From an uncultured Rhodospirillaceae bacterium (GTDB lineage: Bacteria; Pseudomonadota; Alphaproteobacteria; Rhodospirillales; UBA2165), in assembly GCA_913054205.1 (NCBI GenBank), contig CAJXJM010000152.1, positions 1-6,542 of the forward strand: a stretch of DNA of 6,542 nt. Direction: 5' to 3'. Made by a program: the position numbers and the translations under genes. Positions 5,873-6,542 of this stretch are shown piece by piece (position 1 is the first letter of the stretch; each line of letters begins with the position of its first letter). The notes under the pieces were generated by a model. It made no database searches and was not told the DNA's origin. It saw only the letters and a list, made by a program, of their open reading frames with translations.

Positions 5873-6217
5873 ATGATAAAAGTTTATGGACTTAAGAATT
5901 GTGACACCTGCCGAAAGGCTGTGAAGGAGTTGGCGGCGGCAAATATCGATCATCAATTTGCTGATTTCCGCAAAGACGGTTTACAGGCAGAATCGCTGAA
6001 AAACTGGGTTTTGGCTGTTGGTTGGGAGACTTTGCTCAACACGCGCGGCACGACTTGGCGGGGGCTCAACGATGCTGACAAAACGGGCGTTGATCAAGCC
6101 AAAGCAACGGCCTTGATGCTGGAACATCCTGCCCTTATAAAACGACCGGTATTTGAAGTCGGGAACGACGTCGTTATAGGTTATAAAGATGAACAAAAGA
6201 AAGCACTTGGACTTTAA
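5873..6217 (+). CDS. YffB/Spx/ArsC family thioredoxin-fold protein
   Basis: This 114-residue protein closely resembles the YffB branch of the ArsC/Spx family. It has the redox motif NCDTCRKA with Cys10 and Cys13, the family block GWETLLNTRGTTWR (50-63) and the cis-proline region IKRPV (89-93). YffB has been described as glutathione-dependent and arsenate-reductase-like, but its physiological role is unclear. The CxxC here leaves open a thioredoxin-like disulfide function. The start at ATG 5873 matches the usual family N-terminus (MIKVYGLKNC). It has little ribosome binding signal; a good one (AAAGGA, 5845-5850) lies instead before a three-codon open frame at 5857. It follows the radical SAM gene by 37 bases in the same direction, so cotranscription is likely. 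An arsenic link with the neighbouring glycosyltransferases is possible but weak. Confidence 0.92.
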   Translation: MIKVYGLKNCDTCRKAVKELAAANIDHQFADFRKDGLQAESLKNWVLAVGWETLLNTRGTTWRGLNDADKTGVDQAKATALMLEHPALIKRPVFEVGNDVVIGYKDEQKKALGL

Positions 6218-6239
6218 AATCCGAGTTGGAAACCAAGTG
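6204..6239 (+). other. Possible stem-loop spanning the YffB-like stop and the next ribosome binding site
   Basis: CACTTGG (6204-6210) is perfectly complementary to CCAAGTG (6233-6239), leaving a 22-base loop that contains the TAA stop at 6215-6217. The right arm touches the first G of the GGGAG ribosome binding site at 6239-6243. Its structure is not that of a terminator because no T run follows. It could couple translation of the two genes, but seven base pairs over a long loop may be chance. Confidence 0.25.
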
Positions 6240-6250
6240 GGAGAAATGAA

Positions 6251-6542
6251 ATGAGAACGGAATTAGAGAGAGACGATTTTATTGTTTTGCTGGAAAAGCT
6301 TAAAAGCGAAGAAGATGCTGAGGTTCTTGCTGCTGCGCGTGACATTAACGCCAAAATGACCGTCGCCGGCGTGGAGTGGGATGATCTTCTGATGTCGCAA
6401 GATGACGGCGCGAGTGACGAAACAGATGATTATGAGCCAGATGATGACGACGAAGCCGAAGCCGAAGCCGAAGACGAAGCCGAAGCCGAAGCCGAAGCCG
6501 AAGACGAAGCCAAAGACGAAGATGAACAGTCATTGCCGGATG
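6251..6542 (+). CDS. Acidic Glu-Ala/Asp repeat protein, function unknown (3' end outside window)
   Basis: An ATG at 6251, seven bases after GGGAG (6239-6243), opens a frame that runs past the window end with 97 residues visible. Residues 1-55 look like a small folded helical domain (ELERDDFIVLLEKLKSEED, then AEVLAAARDINAKM and TVAGVEWDDLLM). This type of N-terminus, with an amphipathic helix and a VAGVxWDDLL ending, is one I associate with uncharacterised alphaproteobacterial proteins, from memory only. From about residue 56 the chain is almost entirely Asp, Glu and Ala, with EA units punctuated by ED. Such a tail should be disordered and highly negative, and could act as a linker or a binding surface for basic partners. 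It is probably in the same transcription unit as the YffB-like gene. The true length is unknown, and the opposite-strand Leu-Arg frame is only its shadow. Confidence 0.8.
   Translation, partial: MRTELERDDFIVLLEKLKSEEDAEVLAAARDINAKMTVAGVEWDDLLMSQDDGASDETDDYEPDDDDEAEAEAEDEAEAEAEAEDEAKDEDEQSLPD
6452..6511 (+). repeat. Tandem GAAGCC hexamer repeat encoding Glu-Ala units
   Basis: Ten in-frame hexamers are seen: three GAAGCC, one GAAGAC, four GAAGCC, one GAAGAC, one GAAGCC. Diverged units (AAAGAC, GAAGAT) follow to 6523. The units encode Glu-Ala or Glu-Asp dipeptides. Because the unit is six bases, gain or loss of units by slippage keeps the reading frame, so the length of the acidic stretch can vary without breaking the gene. 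Confidence 0.9.

Noticed and set aside
6345..6533. Minus-strand open frame encoding a Leu-Arg repeat protein
   Set aside because: It is the exact shadow of the GAAGCC repeat in the plus-strand acidic protein, which has a proper ribosome binding site and a non-repetitive N-terminal domain.

Overview
The window looks like a chromosomal segment of an alphaproteobacterium, probably a Rhodospirillales-like or marine lineage. This rests on gene content and style (ATGA overlaps, a PA0069-type radical SAM gene, a YffB-type thioredoxin-fold gene, an acidic-repeat protein of a kind I associate with this class) and on a perfect direct-repeat LexA box of the alphaproteobacterial type. By eye the base composition is near 50% GC, with the left third more AT-rich than the rest. 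No RNA gene, CRISPR array, insertion sequence or prophage signal was seen.

Region 1 (1-3363, + strand) is a transport and catabolism cluster. It starts inside the ATPase gene of a NitT/TauT/SsuABC-type importer. Two overlapping permease genes follow, then a small single-pass membrane protein of unknown function, then an amidohydrolase-2 family gene related to gamma-resorcylate-type decarboxylases. The amidohydrolase is split by a one-base frameshift near 2470: its metal-binding N-terminus is in one frame and the rest of the TIM barrel in another, and one added T restores a normal-length enzyme. No substrate-binding protein is visible, so it is presumably upstream. The likely theme is uptake and breakdown of a small organic acid or aromatic compound, but the substrate cannot be read from the sequence.

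Region 2 (3371-4647, - strand) is a two-gene operon joined by a 4-base overlap. It encodes the TIGR04283-type and TIGR04282-type glycosyltransferase-fold proteins, the pair often found near arsenosugar-type radical SAM genes. It converges on region 1 with only 7 bases between stop codons and no visible terminator.

Region 3 (4744-6542, + strand) holds a PA0069-family radical SAM protein of the spore-photoproduct-lyase superfamily, a YffB/Spx/ArsC-like protein, and the start of a strongly acidic Glu-Ala repeat protein that runs off the window. The 96-base divergent gap between regions 2 and 3 carries GTTC-N7-GTTC 20 bases before the radical SAM start codon. This suggests the gene belongs to the SOS regulon, and it is the most interesting signal in the window.
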